Shown here: positions 1 to 10,105 of the stretch, piece after piece
Numbering within the stretch: position 1 is the first letter of the stretch
Layout of the letters: every line of letters begins with the position of its first letter
From: Burkholderiales bacterium
GTDB taxonomy: Bacteria; Pseudomonadota; Gammaproteobacteria; Burkholderiales; SG8-41
Assembly (NCBI GenBank): GCA_036262035.1
Contig: DATAJS010000018.1
Coordinates: 62,001-126,000 of the forward strand
Length of the DNA: 64,000 nt
Reading direction: 5' to 3'
Made by a program: the position numbers and the translations under genes
Notes under the pieces: generated by a model
The model's input: the letters and a program-made list of their open reading frames with translations, nothing else
Told to the model about the DNA's origin: nothing
Database searches by the model: none

Positions 1-960
1 AGGCGCCTCGCGCGCCATCACGACGTCCGGAAAGTTCACGGCGTTCATGATGTTACCGTGCTCGAGGAAGTCGCGCACCTGATCGACCACCATCACCGCG
101 CAGTTGTCCTCCGCCTCGCGGGTCGACGCGCCGAGATGCGGCAGGGCGACGGCGCGCGGGTGCCCCTGCAGCGCCTGCATCGGAAAGTCGCACATGTAGT
201 AGCGCAGCCGCTTGCCGTCGAGCGCCTCCAGCACCGCGCGCTCGTCGACCAGCCCGTCGCGCGCGAAGTTGAGCAGGATCGCGCTGTGCTTCATGCATTT
301 CAGGCGTTCGGCGTCGATCATGTTGCGCGTGACGTCGAGCAGCGGCGCGTGCAGCGTGACGAAGTCGCCCGCCTTCAGCACTTCCTCGATCGAGTGCGCT
401 TTCTTCACCTGCGACGGCAGGCTCCACGCGGCGTCGACGGTGATGTGCGGGTCGAAGCCGATCACGTTCATGCCGAGCTTGATCGCGGCGTCGGCGACGA
501 GGCTGCCGATCTTGCCCAGGCCGATGATCCCGAGCGTGTGGCGCGGAAGCTCCGAGCCTACGAACTGCTTCTTGCCGTCTTCGACCGCTTTGTGCAGCGT
601 CTTGTCGTCGCCCTCGAGGTCGCGGGTGAAGTCGAGCGCCGGCACGAGGTTGCGCGCGGCGATCAGCATCGCGGCGATCACCAGCTCCTTCACCGCGTTG
701 GCGTTCGCACCGGGCGCGTTGAAGACCGGAACGCCGCGCTCGCTCATGGCCTTCACCGGGATGTTGTTGGTCCCCGCGCCCGCACGGCCGATCGCCTTCA
801 CCTCGCGCGGGATGTCCATCGAGTGCATGTCGTGCGAGCGCACGAGGATCGCGTCCGGCGAGTCGACATGGTTGCCGACGGTGAACCTGCCGGCGGGCAG
901 GCGCTTCAGCCCGAGCTGCGAGATCGAATTGAGTGTGAGGACGCGAAAGGACTCACCCAT
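1..960 (-). CDS. serA: D-3-phosphoglycerate dehydrogenase, 3' end cut by window edge
   Basis: This enzyme oxidises 3-phosphoglycerate to 3-phosphohydroxypyruvate with NAD, the first step of serine synthesis in the cytoplasm. About 320 residues are visible from the ATG at 958-960. They include a Rossmann motif GLGKIG (about residues 147-152) followed by an acidic residue near 170, and the family segments FARDGLVDE and PHLGAST that carry the catalytic Arg, Glu and His. The start overlaps the last codons of serC by 8 bases, so the two are translationally coupled and feed successive steps. The C-terminus, including any ACT regulatory domain, lies outside the window. Confidence 0.93.
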   Translation of the reverse strand, partial: MGESFRVLTLNSISQLGLKRLPAGRFTVGNHVDSPDAILVRSHDMHSMDIPREVKAIGRAGAGTNNIPVKAMSERGVPVFNAPGANANAVKELVIAAMLIAARNLVPALDFTRDLEGDDKTLHKAVEDGKKQFVGSELPRHTLGIIGLGKIGSLVADAAIKLGMNVIGFDPHITVDAAWSLPSQVKKAHSIEEVLKAGDFVTLHAPLLDVTRNMIDAERLKCMKHSAILLNFARDGLVDERAVLEALDGKRLRYYMCDFPMQALQGHPRAVALPHLGASTREAEDNCAVMVVDQVRDFLEHGNIMNAVNFPDVVMAREAP

Positions 961-2035
961 GCTTGCGCTCGAATTCACGCATGAACTCGACGAGCGCCTG
1001 CACGCCCTCCATCGGCATCGCGTTGTAGATCGAAGCGCGCATGCCGCCGACCGAGCGATGGCCCTTGAGCTGCAGCAGCCCGCGCTTGTCCGCTTCCTTG
1101 AGGAAATCCTTGTCGAGCGAGTCGCTCTTCAGCGTGAACGGGATGTTCATGCGCGAGCGGTCGTCCTTCGCCACGGGCGAGCCGTAGAACTCGGTCGCGT
1201 CGAGGTAATCGTAGAGGAGCTTCGACTTGGCGATGTTGAGCTCTTCCATCTTTTTCAGGCCGCCCAGCTTCTTCAGCCACTGGAACACCAGCCCCGCCAT
1301 GTAGATGCCGTACGTCGGCGGGGTGTTGTACATCGAATCGGCTTCGGCCTGGGTCTTGAAGTCGAAGACCGTCGGCGTTTCACGCGCGGCGTGGCCGATG
1401 AGGTCGTCGCGCACGATCACGATGGTGAGGCCCGCGGGGCCGATGTTCTTCTGCGCGCCGGCATAGATGAGCCCGTAACGCGACACGTCGATCGGGCGCG
1501 ACAGGATGTGCGACGAGGCGTCGGCGGCCAGCGGCACCTCGCCGGTGTCGGGCGTCCAGTGGAACTCGACGCCGCCGATCGTCTCGTTGGTCGTGACGTG
1601 CACGTAGGCGGCGTTCGGATCGAGCTTCCACTCCGACTGCTTCGGCACGCAGGTGAAGTTCGCCGCTTCGGACGAGGCCGCGACGTTCACCTTGCAGTAC
1701 TTCTTGGCGTCGCCGATCGCTTTCTTCGACCACTGCCCCGTGTTGACGTAATCCGCGCTCGCCTTGCCGCGCAGGATGTTGAGCGGAATCATCGCGAACA
1801 TCGCCGCGGCGCCGCCCTGCAGGAAGAGCACCTTGTAGTTCTTGGGGATGTTCAGCAGCTCGCGCAGATCTGCTTCCGCGTTGGCGTGGATCGAGATGAA
1901 CTCGCCGCCGCGGTGGCTCATCTCCATGACCGACATGCCGCTGCCGTGCCAGTCGAGCATCTCCTGCGCGGCCTGCGCGAGCACGGGCTCCGGCAGCACC
2001 GCCGGTCCCGCGCTGAAGTTGAATACACGTGCCAT
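953..2035 (-). CDS. serC: Phosphoserine aminotransferase
   Basis: This PLP enzyme converts 3-phosphohydroxypyruvate and glutamate to phosphoserine. It can also serve vitamin B6 synthesis through 4-phosphohydroxythreonine. The 360-residue product matches the usual family length. It starts [15 protein letters not shown], carries the glycine-rich [10 protein letters not shown] near residues 71-80, and has the PLP-binding lysine in [10 protein letters not shown] (about Lys196). It lies 26 bases downstream of gyrA and overlaps serA, so gyrA-serC-serA looks like one leftward transcription unit. gyrA next to serC is a common betaproteobacterial arrangement. Confidence 0.96.
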   Translation of the reverse strand: MARVFNFSAGPAVLPEPVLAQAAQEMLDWHGSGMSVMEMSHRGGEFISIHANAEADLRELLNIPKNYKVLFLQGGAAAMFAMIPLNILRGKASADYVNTGQWSKKAIGDAKKYCKVNVAASSEAANFTCVPKQSEWKLDPNAAYVHVTTNETIGGVEFHWTPDTGEVPLAADASSHILSRPIDVSRYGLIYAGAQKNIGPAGLTIVIVRDDLIGHAARETPTVFDFKTQAEADSMYNTPPTYGIYMAGLVFQWLKKLGGLKKMEELNIAKSKLLYDYLDATEFYGSPVAKDDRSRMNIPFTLKSDSLDKDFLKEADKRGLLQLKGHRSVGGMRASIYNAMPMEGVQALVEFMREFERKHG

Positions 2036-2061
2036 CGATGGTCTCGCTTTCCGCTTTTACT

Positions 2062-4749
<2,688 letters not shown>

Positions 4750-5309
4750 TCGGCTGGCGGGAAAAACCGCTGTACGACGAGCTAAAAAGTGTCAATTTTA
4801 CCATGCGGGACAGACGCTTCGCATCGTTTCGAACGCCCCGAAAAGATCGACTGCGACAGCACATACTCGCGCCGCATCGACTCGCAAGCCGCGCGCCGCG
4901 AACACGGGCGCAGTAGTTGCTCGGTGCATGCGGCAACAAAAGGGGATTCAGCCAGGGCGTTTCGGAAACGCGCGTCGGGATTGCGGCGCGAACCTCGATC
5001 GGCGGAATCGGATCGGTCGACGGCGCGCGCCGTCGGCGACCAGGCATGCCGTTCGCATGTTGGGCGCCGACGTGTAACGGAGCAAGGGGAGTGTCAAGCG
5101 AAGTTACGCAAAATCGAGCCGGGAAGCGAGCCGGGCGTTTCATTTACGCAACAAGCCGATACCTTTTTTTTCTCTAAACCATGTTATGATTTCGGCATGT
5201 TTGCTTTGGCATTTTCTCTGTGCTATTAAGTGAACCCTGGGGAGATTCTCTTTTAGGTTCCGACGCTTGGCGGGGCCTGACTTCATCGTAAATCAGGAGG
5301 AACAAGAAC
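4750..5309. promoter_or_regulatory. Divergent intergenic region between gyrA and the OmpA-like gene
   Basis: This 560-base gap separates the divergent gyrA and OmpA-like genes and must hold both promoters. A TATGAT hexamer at 5185-5190 is a reasonable -10 box for the rightward gene, but no good -35 is visible, only a T-rich run around 5163-5174. A strong ribosome site (AGGAGGAAC) lies just before the ATG at 5310. Short open frames here are Arg-rich or have no ribosome site and were not called. No RNA gene was recognised. Confidence 0.4.
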
Positions 5310-6089
5310 ATGAGTGCAGCTTTTCGGATTTCTCTCGCGACCGCGGCCGTATGCGCGGCGCTCCTCCCCCAGGTCGGCTCAGCCGCGACCGGGGAAAGGA
5401 AGGACGGCTATCTCACCGACGTGCAGGGGAACGTAGTGCGCGCGCTCGGTGCCGGTGTGTGCGTCCGCACCAGCCAGTGGACGCCCGCCCTGGCCGTCGC
5501 CGAGTGCGATCCGGATCTGGTCCCGAAACCCGCTCCGAAACCGGCGCCGAAACCCGAAGCCAAGCCCGAAGCGAAACCGGCTCCGAAGCCCGAAGCCAAG
5601 CCGAAACCCAAGCCCAAGCCCGAGATGATGAACGTGGAGCGCAAGATCGAGCTCCAGGGCATGCCGTTCGACAAGGCCGAGATGACGCCGGACAACGTCA
5701 AAGAGCTCGACAAGTTCATGGCCGATCTCAAGCCCGTGACCCTCGGCGCGATGATCGTCACCGGCCACACCGACCGTATCGGCTCGCTGAAGTACAACCA
5801 GCGCCTGTCCGAGCGTCGCGCGGTCGTGGTCAAGGACTACATCGTCAGCAAGGGCATCGATCCGAAGCTGATCTTCTGGGAAGGCAAGGCGTTCAAGCAG
5901 CCGATACCGGTCACCAAGTTCTGCTCGAACAAGATGAAGCGCAAGCAGCTCATCGAGTGTCTGGCTCCGAACCGTCGCGTGACCGTCGAAGCGGTGGGCC
6001 GTATGCCGAAGCCGCCCGCGAAGAAACCGGAAGCCAAGCCGGAAGCCGCCAAGCCGGAAGCGAAACCGGAAGCCAAGCCGAAGCCTTAA
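5310..6089 (+). CDS. OmpA-family peptidoglycan-associated protein with Pro/Lys-rich linkers
   Basis: This is a predicted exported envelope protein of 259 residues that would bind peptidoglycan non-covalently. It starts with a signal peptide (about residues 1-25, ending VGSAA) and continues with a short domain holding two cysteines. A long linker of KPAPKPEAKP repeats runs from about 72 to 106, followed by the OmpA C-terminal domain (about 110-230) with the TGHTDRIGS and NQRLSERRA motifs. A second KP/EA-rich tail ends the protein. No beta-barrel domain is present. AGGAGGAAC sets the start, and a strong terminator follows. An OmpA-like gene between gyrA and ubiG is common in betaproteobacteria. 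Confidence 0.88.
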   Translation: MSAAFRISLATAAVCAALLPQVGSAATGERKDGYLTDVQGNVVRALGAGVCVRTSQWTPALAVAECDPDLVPKPAPKPAPKPEAKPEAKPAPKPEAKPKPKPKPEMMNVERKIELQGMPFDKAEMTPDNVKELDKFMADLKPVTLGAMIVTGHTDRIGSLKYNQRLSERRAVVVKDYIVSKGIDPKLIFWEGKAFKQPIPVTKFCSNKMKRKQLIECLAPNRRVTVEAVGRMPKPPAKKPEAKPEAAKPEAKPEAKPKP

Positions 6090-6110
6090 GCTTCGACTGC
6101 GTCAAATCAA

Positions 6111-6137
6111 AAGCCCCGCTTCGGCGGGGCTTTTTTT
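6111..6137 (+). terminator. Rho-independent terminator after the OmpA-like gene
   Basis: A 9-bp stem AAGCCCCGC/GCGGGGCTT with a TTCG tetraloop is followed by a T run. It ends the OmpA-like transcript only about 15 bases before the next start codon. Confidence 0.93.
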
Positions 6138-6152
6138 GTGTCTAATCATGGG

Positions 6153-7466
6153 ATGAAAGCTGCCGATACCCTGATCACCGCACGCTGGATCGTGCCGATA
6201 GAGCCTGCAGGCGTGGTGCTCGAGAATCACGCCGTCGCGATCCTCGACGGCGAGATCGCCGCGATCGGTCCGACCCCGAAGCTGGAAAGCGAGTACGAAG
6301 TCCGCGAGCGCGTCGCGCTCGCCGATCATGCGCTTCTGCCCGGCCTGGTGAACCTGCACACCCACGCGGCGATGTCGCTCATGCGCGGGCTCGCCGACGA
6401 CACCGCGCTGATGGACTGGCTCGCGAACCATATCTGGCCGGTCGAGGCGCGCGTGGTGTCGCCGCAGTTCGTGCACGACGGCACCCTCCTCGCCTGCGCC
6501 GAGATGCTGCGCGCAGGCGTCACGTGCTTCTCCGACATGTACTTCTTCGGCGAGGACGCCGCCAACGCCGCGGTGCGCGCCGGCATGCGCGCGGTGATCG
6601 GCATGATCGCCCTCGAGTTTCCCAGCGCCTACGCCTCGGACGCGCGCGACTATCTGGCGAAGGGACTCGCGATGCGCGATGCGCTGCGCGACGAGCCGCT
6701 GCTTTCCTTCGCGCTCGCGCCGCACGCGCCGTACACGGTCTCCGACACGACGCTGCAGACGATCGCGACGTATGCGGCCGAGCTCGACGTCCCGGTGCAC
6801 GTGCACCTGCACGAGACCCGCGACGAGATCACCGAGAGCCTGAAGGCTCACGGCGTGCGGCCGCTCGAGCGCATCTCGCAGCTCGGGCTGCTGGGCCCGG
6901 GACTGATCGCGGTGCACGCGGTGCATCTGGAAGCGAACGAGATCGAGACGCTCGCGCGCCACGGGTGCAGCGTCGCGCACTGTCCGTCGTCGAACCTGAA
7001 GCTCGCCAGCGGCATCGCGAAAGTCGCTGCGATGCTGGAGCGCGGCGTCAATGTCGGCATCGGCACCGACAGCGCGGCGAGCAACAACCGCCTCGACGTG
7101 CTCGGCGAGACGCGGCTCGCGGCGCTCCTCGCCAAGGGCAGCGCAGGCAGCGCGACGGCCGTTCCGGCGCACACCGCGCTCCATATGGCGACGCTGGGCG
7201 GTGCCCGGGCGCTCGGGCTCGACGCGAAGGTCGGCTCGATCGTCGAAGGCAAGCGCGCCGACCTCGCGGCGATCGATCTCTCGTCGATCGAGCTCGCGCC
7301 CTGTTACGATGCCGCCTCGCAGCTCGTCTACGCCGCGGGCCCGCAGCACGTCACGCACGTGTGGGTCGACGGCAAGGCGCGGGTGCGCGACCGCAAGCTC
7401 GTCGACATCGACGAGCGCGAGCTACAGTTGAAGGCACTGCATTGGAAAGACAGGATCAAGAGCTGA
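6153..7466 (+). CDS. mtaD: TRZ/ATZ-family amidohydrolase, probable MTA/SAH deaminase
   Basis: This metal-dependent amidohydrolase probably deaminates 5-methylthioadenosine and S-adenosylhomocysteine, although related enzymes act on other aminated heterocycles. The 437-residue product has the metal-binding HxH in NLHTHAAMS (about His69 and His71), further ligands in [10 protein letters not shown] and AVHAVHLE, and the late Asp in [11 protein letters not shown]. The ATG at 6153 is chosen. A GTG at 6138 would add five residues but lies in the terminator's T run. Its end overlaps ubiG by 25 bases, so mtaD-ubiG-gph are read together. The substrate is inferred, and the gene symbol is by family resemblance. 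Confidence 0.8.
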   Translation: MKAADTLITARWIVPIEPAGVVLENHAVAILDGEIAAIGPTPKLESEYEVRERVALADHALLPGLVNLHTHAAMSLMRGLADDTALMDWLANHIWPVEARVVSPQFVHDGTLLACAEMLRAGVTCFSDMYFFGEDAANAAVRAGMRAVIGMIALEFPSAYASDARDYLAKGLAMRDALRDEPLLSFALAPHAPYTVSDTTLQTIATYAAELDVPVHVHLHETRDEITESLKAHGVRPLERISQLGLLGPGLIAVHAVHLEANEIETLARHGCSVAHCPSSNLKLASGIAKVAAMLERGVNVGIGTDSAASNNRLDVLGETRLAALLAKGSAGSATAVPAHTALHMATLGGARALGLDAKVGSIVEGKRADLAAIDLSSIELAPCYDAASQLVYAAGPQHVTHVWVDGKARVRDRKLVDIDERELQLKALHWKDRIKS

Positions 7467-8164
7467 CCTCGAACGTCGATCCGCTCGAGCTGGAGAAATT
7501 CAGCCAGCTCGCGCATCGCTGGTGGGACCCCCAGAGCGAGTTCAAGCCGCTGCACGAGATCAATCCGCTGCGCCTGGGCTATATCGAGACGATCGCCGGC
7601 GGGCTGCAAGGCAAACGCGTCCTCGACGTCGGGTGCGGCGGCGGCATCCTCTCCGAAGCGATGGCGGCGCGCGGCGCGATCGTCACCGGCATCGACCTCG
7701 CCGACAAGCCGCTCAAGGTCGCGAAGCTGCACCTTTTCGAATCGGGACTGAAGGTCGATTACCGCAGGATCGCGGCCGAGGAGCTCGCGCGCGACCCCGG
7801 GGAGCGCTACGACGTCGTCACCTGCATGGAGATGCTCGAGCACGTCCCCGATCCGGCGCAGACCGTGCGCGCCTGCGGCGAGCTCGTGAAGCCCGGCGGG
7901 CACGTCTTCTTCGCGACGATCAACCGCAACCTGAAGGCGTACGCTTTCGCGATCGTCGGCGCCGAATACGTGCTGCGGCTGCTGCCGCGCGGCACGCACG
8001 ATTACGAGAAGTTCATCAAACCCTCCGAGCTCGCGCGCATGTGCCGCGACGCGGACCTCACCGTGACCGGAACGATCGGCATGACCTACAACCCGCTCAC
8101 GCGCGTCTACGCCCTCGGCCGCGACACCGACGTGAACTACATCCTGCACGGCGCCAGGAATTGA
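7442..8164 (+). CDS. ubiG: Ubiquinone biosynthesis O-methyltransferase
   Basis: UbiG performs both SAM-dependent O-methylations in ubiquinone synthesis. The 240-residue product matches E. coli UbiG closely: [11 protein letters not shown] near the N-terminus, [11 protein letters not shown], the SAM-binding motif [20 protein letters not shown], and the C-terminal [10 protein letters not shown]...DVNYILH. No ATG or GTG lies before the conserved start of the domain. The TTG at 7442, preceded by GAAGG at a good distance, gives the expected N-terminus. This start overlaps the end of the preceding deaminase gene. Ubiquinone fits an aerobic or nitrate-respiring betaproteobacterium. Confidence 0.93.
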   Translation: MERQDQELTSNVDPLELEKFSQLAHRWWDPQSEFKPLHEINPLRLGYIETIAGGLQGKRVLDVGCGGGILSEAMAARGAIVTGIDLADKPLKVAKLHLFESGLKVDYRRIAAEELARDPGERYDVVTCMEMLEHVPDPAQTVRACGELVKPGGHVFFATINRNLKAYAFAIVGAEYVLRLLPRGTHDYEKFIKPSELARMCRDADLTVTGTIGMTYNPLTRVYALGRDTDVNYILHGARN

Positions 8165-8814
8165 GCGCCGCGACCCAAGCGGTCTTCTTCGACCTCGACG
8201 GCACCTTTGCCGACACCGCACCCGACCTCACTTACGCGCTCAACGTGATGCGCGAAGCGCGCGGGCTGCCGCCCTGCCCGATCGAGCTCACGCGGCCGGT
8301 CACCTCGACCGGCGGGCGCGGGATGATGCGCGTCGGCTTTGGTCTCACGCCGGAGCACCCGGAGTACGTCGCGATGCGCGGCGAGTTCCTCGAGATCTAC
8401 GCGAGCAACCTGTGCCGTGAGACCACGCTGTTCCCCGGCATGGACGAGCTCATCGGCGGCCTGGAAGCGCGCGGCGTGCGCTGGGGCATCGTGACCAACA
8501 AGGCGGAAGGCCTCGCCAAGCCCCTCATCGCCCGGCTCGGCCTGAACGGCCGCTGCGCGTGCGTGGTGGGCGGCGACACCGCCCCGCGCATGAAGCCGCA
8601 TCCCGATCCGCTCTACGCCGCCGCGGCGCTCGTCGACGTGCGTCCGAGCACCTGCATCTACGTCGGCGACGACGCCCGCGACGTCGCGGCAGGACGCGCC
8701 GCAGGGATGCGGACGCTCGCGGTGCGCTACGGCTATCTCAACGGCGGCGATCCGGACACGTGGGAGGCCGACGCGGTGGTCGACTGCCCGCAGGACGTGC
8801 TGGCGCACCTGTAG
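8161..8814 (+). CDS. gph: Phosphoglycolate phosphatase (HAD superfamily)
   Basis: Gph hydrolyses 2-phosphoglycolate, a product of DNA repair and of Rubisco oxygenation. The HAD motifs are in order in the 217-residue product: [11 protein letters not shown] (motif I with the nucleophile Asp), VTNK (motif II), the lysine in PRMKPHPDP (motif III), and YVGDDARD (motif IV). The TTG at 8161 overlaps the ubiG stop in a TTGA junction, which argues for coupled translation. Related HAD phosphatases such as MupP share these motifs, but the ubiG-gph neighbourhood is a classic gph context. Confidence 0.87.
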   Translation: MSAATQAVFFDLDGTFADTAPDLTYALNVMREARGLPPCPIELTRPVTSTGGRGMMRVGFGLTPEHPEYVAMRGEFLEIYASNLCRETTLFPGMDELIGGLEARGVRWGIVTNKAEGLAKPLIARLGLNGRCACVVGGDTAPRMKPHPDPLYAAAALVDVRPSTCIYVGDDARDVAAGRAAGMRTLAVRYGYLNGGDPDTWEADAVVDCPQDVLAHL

Positions 8815-8859
8815 AAAGCGGGAACCATTCCGGCGCATCCCGCTCCAATCCCTTCGCGC

Positions 8860-8894
8860 TTGAAAACGGGGCGGCGGACACCATATGCGATAAT
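8860..8894 (+). promoter_or_regulatory. Putative sigma70 promoter of ssrA
   Basis: TTGAAA (8860-8865) is followed 18 bases later by TATGCG, which overlaps a GATAAT at 8889-8894. One of these probably serves as the -10 element. Transcription would begin near 8900, leaving a short leader to be trimmed before the mature tmRNA 5' end at 8929. The element assignment is tentative. Confidence 0.45.
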
Positions 8895-9019
8895 GTTCGC
8901 TGTCGCGCATTCGAGCGGCGACGATACCGGGGGCGACCTGGTTTCGACGTGGGTTACGAAGCAGCACAGGGCATGCCAAGGTCGAGTCACCTTGTTAAAC
9001 AGCTCGAAACTTCATACAC

Positions 9020-9052
9020 GCCAACGACGAGCGTTTCGCTCTAGCCGCCTAA
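9020..9052 (+). other. tmRNA proteolysis tag ANDERFALAA
   Basis: The resume codon GCC at 9020 opens a ten-codon frame reading ANDERFALAA and ending in TAA. This is a standard betaproteobacterial tag whose LAA end is recognised by ClpXP-type proteases. It lies wholly in exon 1, upstream of the intron. Confidence 0.95.
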
Positions 9053-9294
9053 CACCGGCTAGACGCTGCACTGATCTGCTGATGGGTCAGGCCTGGAAGT
9101 AGCCGCAAGGCTATCGAAGGGTGCAGCGTCATTTACATCAGCCTCTCTACACGGTCTGGCCGCTTGGCCGTGCGGATCCGTCGAAGCGGCTGGCCGAGCG
9201 TGAGCCTGCCGATGGGCGCACGCAAGGCGAGACCCAAATCATCAGGCTAAGCATGTAGTCCTGACTGTAGAGGGCTTGCGGACGCGGGTTCGAT

Positions 9295-9566
9295 CAATGG
9301 TCGCGTCTGTCCGTGAGGGCAGAATGAAAACGGAGCTCACATCGGTGAAACCTAAACCGGCCTCGCCAGGCCGGCAGGGCAACGCCGAGGGGTAGGAAGA
9401 GGGCCAACCTCAGGCCTGCCCTGTAGAGACTCATAGACTCGCCGACCGGCTGCACAGCCGGCGGGTGGGCACTAGGATTCGCCGTTCGGCGAATAACACG
9501 CTCCGCATCCTGGGCAACCAGGATGAAGGCATAGTCCAGCCCGTTCCGAAAGGAGCGGACCAGCTG
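9295..9566 (+). mobile_element. Group I self-splicing intron in the tmRNA T-loop
   Basis: The 272-nt insertion follows a T at 9294 and ends in G at 9566, as group I introns do. P1 can form between exon CGAT (9291-9294) and intron GTCG (9300-9303), with a U-G wobble at the splice site. Core-like elements follow in order: GGTGAAACCT (P-like), AGGGCAACGCCGAGG (Q-like), CTGTAGAGACTC (R-like, about 9421-9432), a P8-like hairpin ACCGGCTGCACAGCCGGC, and AAGGCATAGTCC (S-like, 9526-9537). The intron encodes no protein. The core was read by eye, so the subclass is not assigned. Confidence 0.88.
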
Positions 9567-9589
9567 TCCCGCCGCCTCCACCAATGGCG

Positions 9590-9628
9590 AAGCCCCCGAC
9601 CGCGCGAGCGGTCCGGGGGCTTATTATT
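9590..9628 (+). terminator. Terminator of the tmRNA gene
   Basis: A long GC-rich hairpin (AGCCCCCGACCGC / GCGGTCCGGGGGCT, one bulged base, GCGA loop) is followed by TTATTATTT. It begins six bases after the CCA end of tmRNA and separates ssrA from the homing-endonuclease gene. Confidence 0.88.
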
Positions 9629-9656
9629 TGCGCCATCGGGTAACTCGGAGTTGCCA

Positions 9657-10100
9657 ATGTCGATCTCCCGGAAGATCGCAGCCCTCGCTGCCGTCGATGC
9701 CGCGTATATCGCCGGCCTGGTCGACGGAGAAGGCACGGCCACACTCACCCGCCGCCATCGAGCCGACGAACGTCAGCTCGTAGTGTCGATCAGCAGTACT
9801 GAGCGCGATTTGCTGGAACACGTGAAGCGCGTTGCCGGCGCCGGCCGCATCACGTCGAAACGCACCTACCGCACCGAGCATACCCCGAGCTTCACGTTTG
9901 CTATCTGCAATCGCCAGGCGCTCGATCTGCTCGCCGGGATCGCGCCTTACATGCGCGGATACAAGCGCGAGCGGGCTCGACTGGTCCTGGACAAATACGT
10001 GGCGCTCACCCCGCGCAACGGCCGTTACACCGACCGCGCCCGGCAGGAACGCGAAGCCTTTATACAGCGATTCTTCAGCGTCACGGCGAGGACTTCATAG
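9657..10100 (+). CDS. LAGLIDADG-family homing endonuclease, free-standing beside the split tmRNA
   Basis: This 147-residue protein has one LAGLIDADG motif (AAYIAGLVDGEG, about residues 15-26). That predicts a homodimeric double-strand endonuclease of the I-CreI type, with an acidic metal-binding residue at the motif end. The rest, including RAGRITSK-like and RGYKRERARLVL segments, fits a single alpha-beta-beta-alpha core. The ATG at 9657 has CGGAG six bases before it. The gene is outside the intron, behind the tmRNA terminator, and ends five bases before the oppositely directed DUF748 gene. By inference it cuts the intronless tmRNA T-loop and drives intron homing. The target is not shown by the sequence. 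Confidence 0.85.
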   Translation: MSISRKIAALAAVDAAYIAGLVDGEGTATLTRRHRADERQLVVSISSTERDLLEHVKRVAGAGRITSKRTYRTEHTPSFTFAICNRQALDLLAGIAPYMRGYKRERARLVLDKYVALTPRNGRYTDRARQEREAFIQRFFSVTARTS

Positions 10101-10105
10101 ATGGG

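Larger units (their letters stand above)
8929..9583 (+). ncRNA. ssrA: tmRNA gene, interrupted by a group I intron
   Basis: tmRNA rescues stalled ribosomes, acting first as alanyl-tRNA and then as a short message. Exon 1 (8929-9294) starts GGGGGCGACCTGGTTTCGAC, a typical tmRNA 5' end, and encodes the tag. Exon 2 (9567-9583) completes the T-arm and acceptor stem and ends CCA. Joining the exons gives the T-arm GCGGG-TTCGATT-CCCGC. The acceptor stem then pairs GGGGGCG with CGCCTCC, with one G-T pair. Between the exons lie 272 bases with group I intron features. The order is 5'-to-3' normal, so this is not the permuted two-piece tmRNA known from some betaproteobacteria. Mature length without the intron would be 383 nt. 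Confidence 0.94.

Noticed and set aside
4917-5177. 86-codon plus-strand ORF in the gyrA/OmpA intergenic region
   Set aside because: It has no ribosome site, no family resemblance and mixed composition, and it covers the region where divergent promoters are expected.
8929-9583. Circularly permuted two-piece tmRNA, as in some betaproteobacteria
   Set aside because: The acceptor 5' strand is first and the CCA end is last, so the order is standard. The interrupting segment lies in the T-loop and has group I features.
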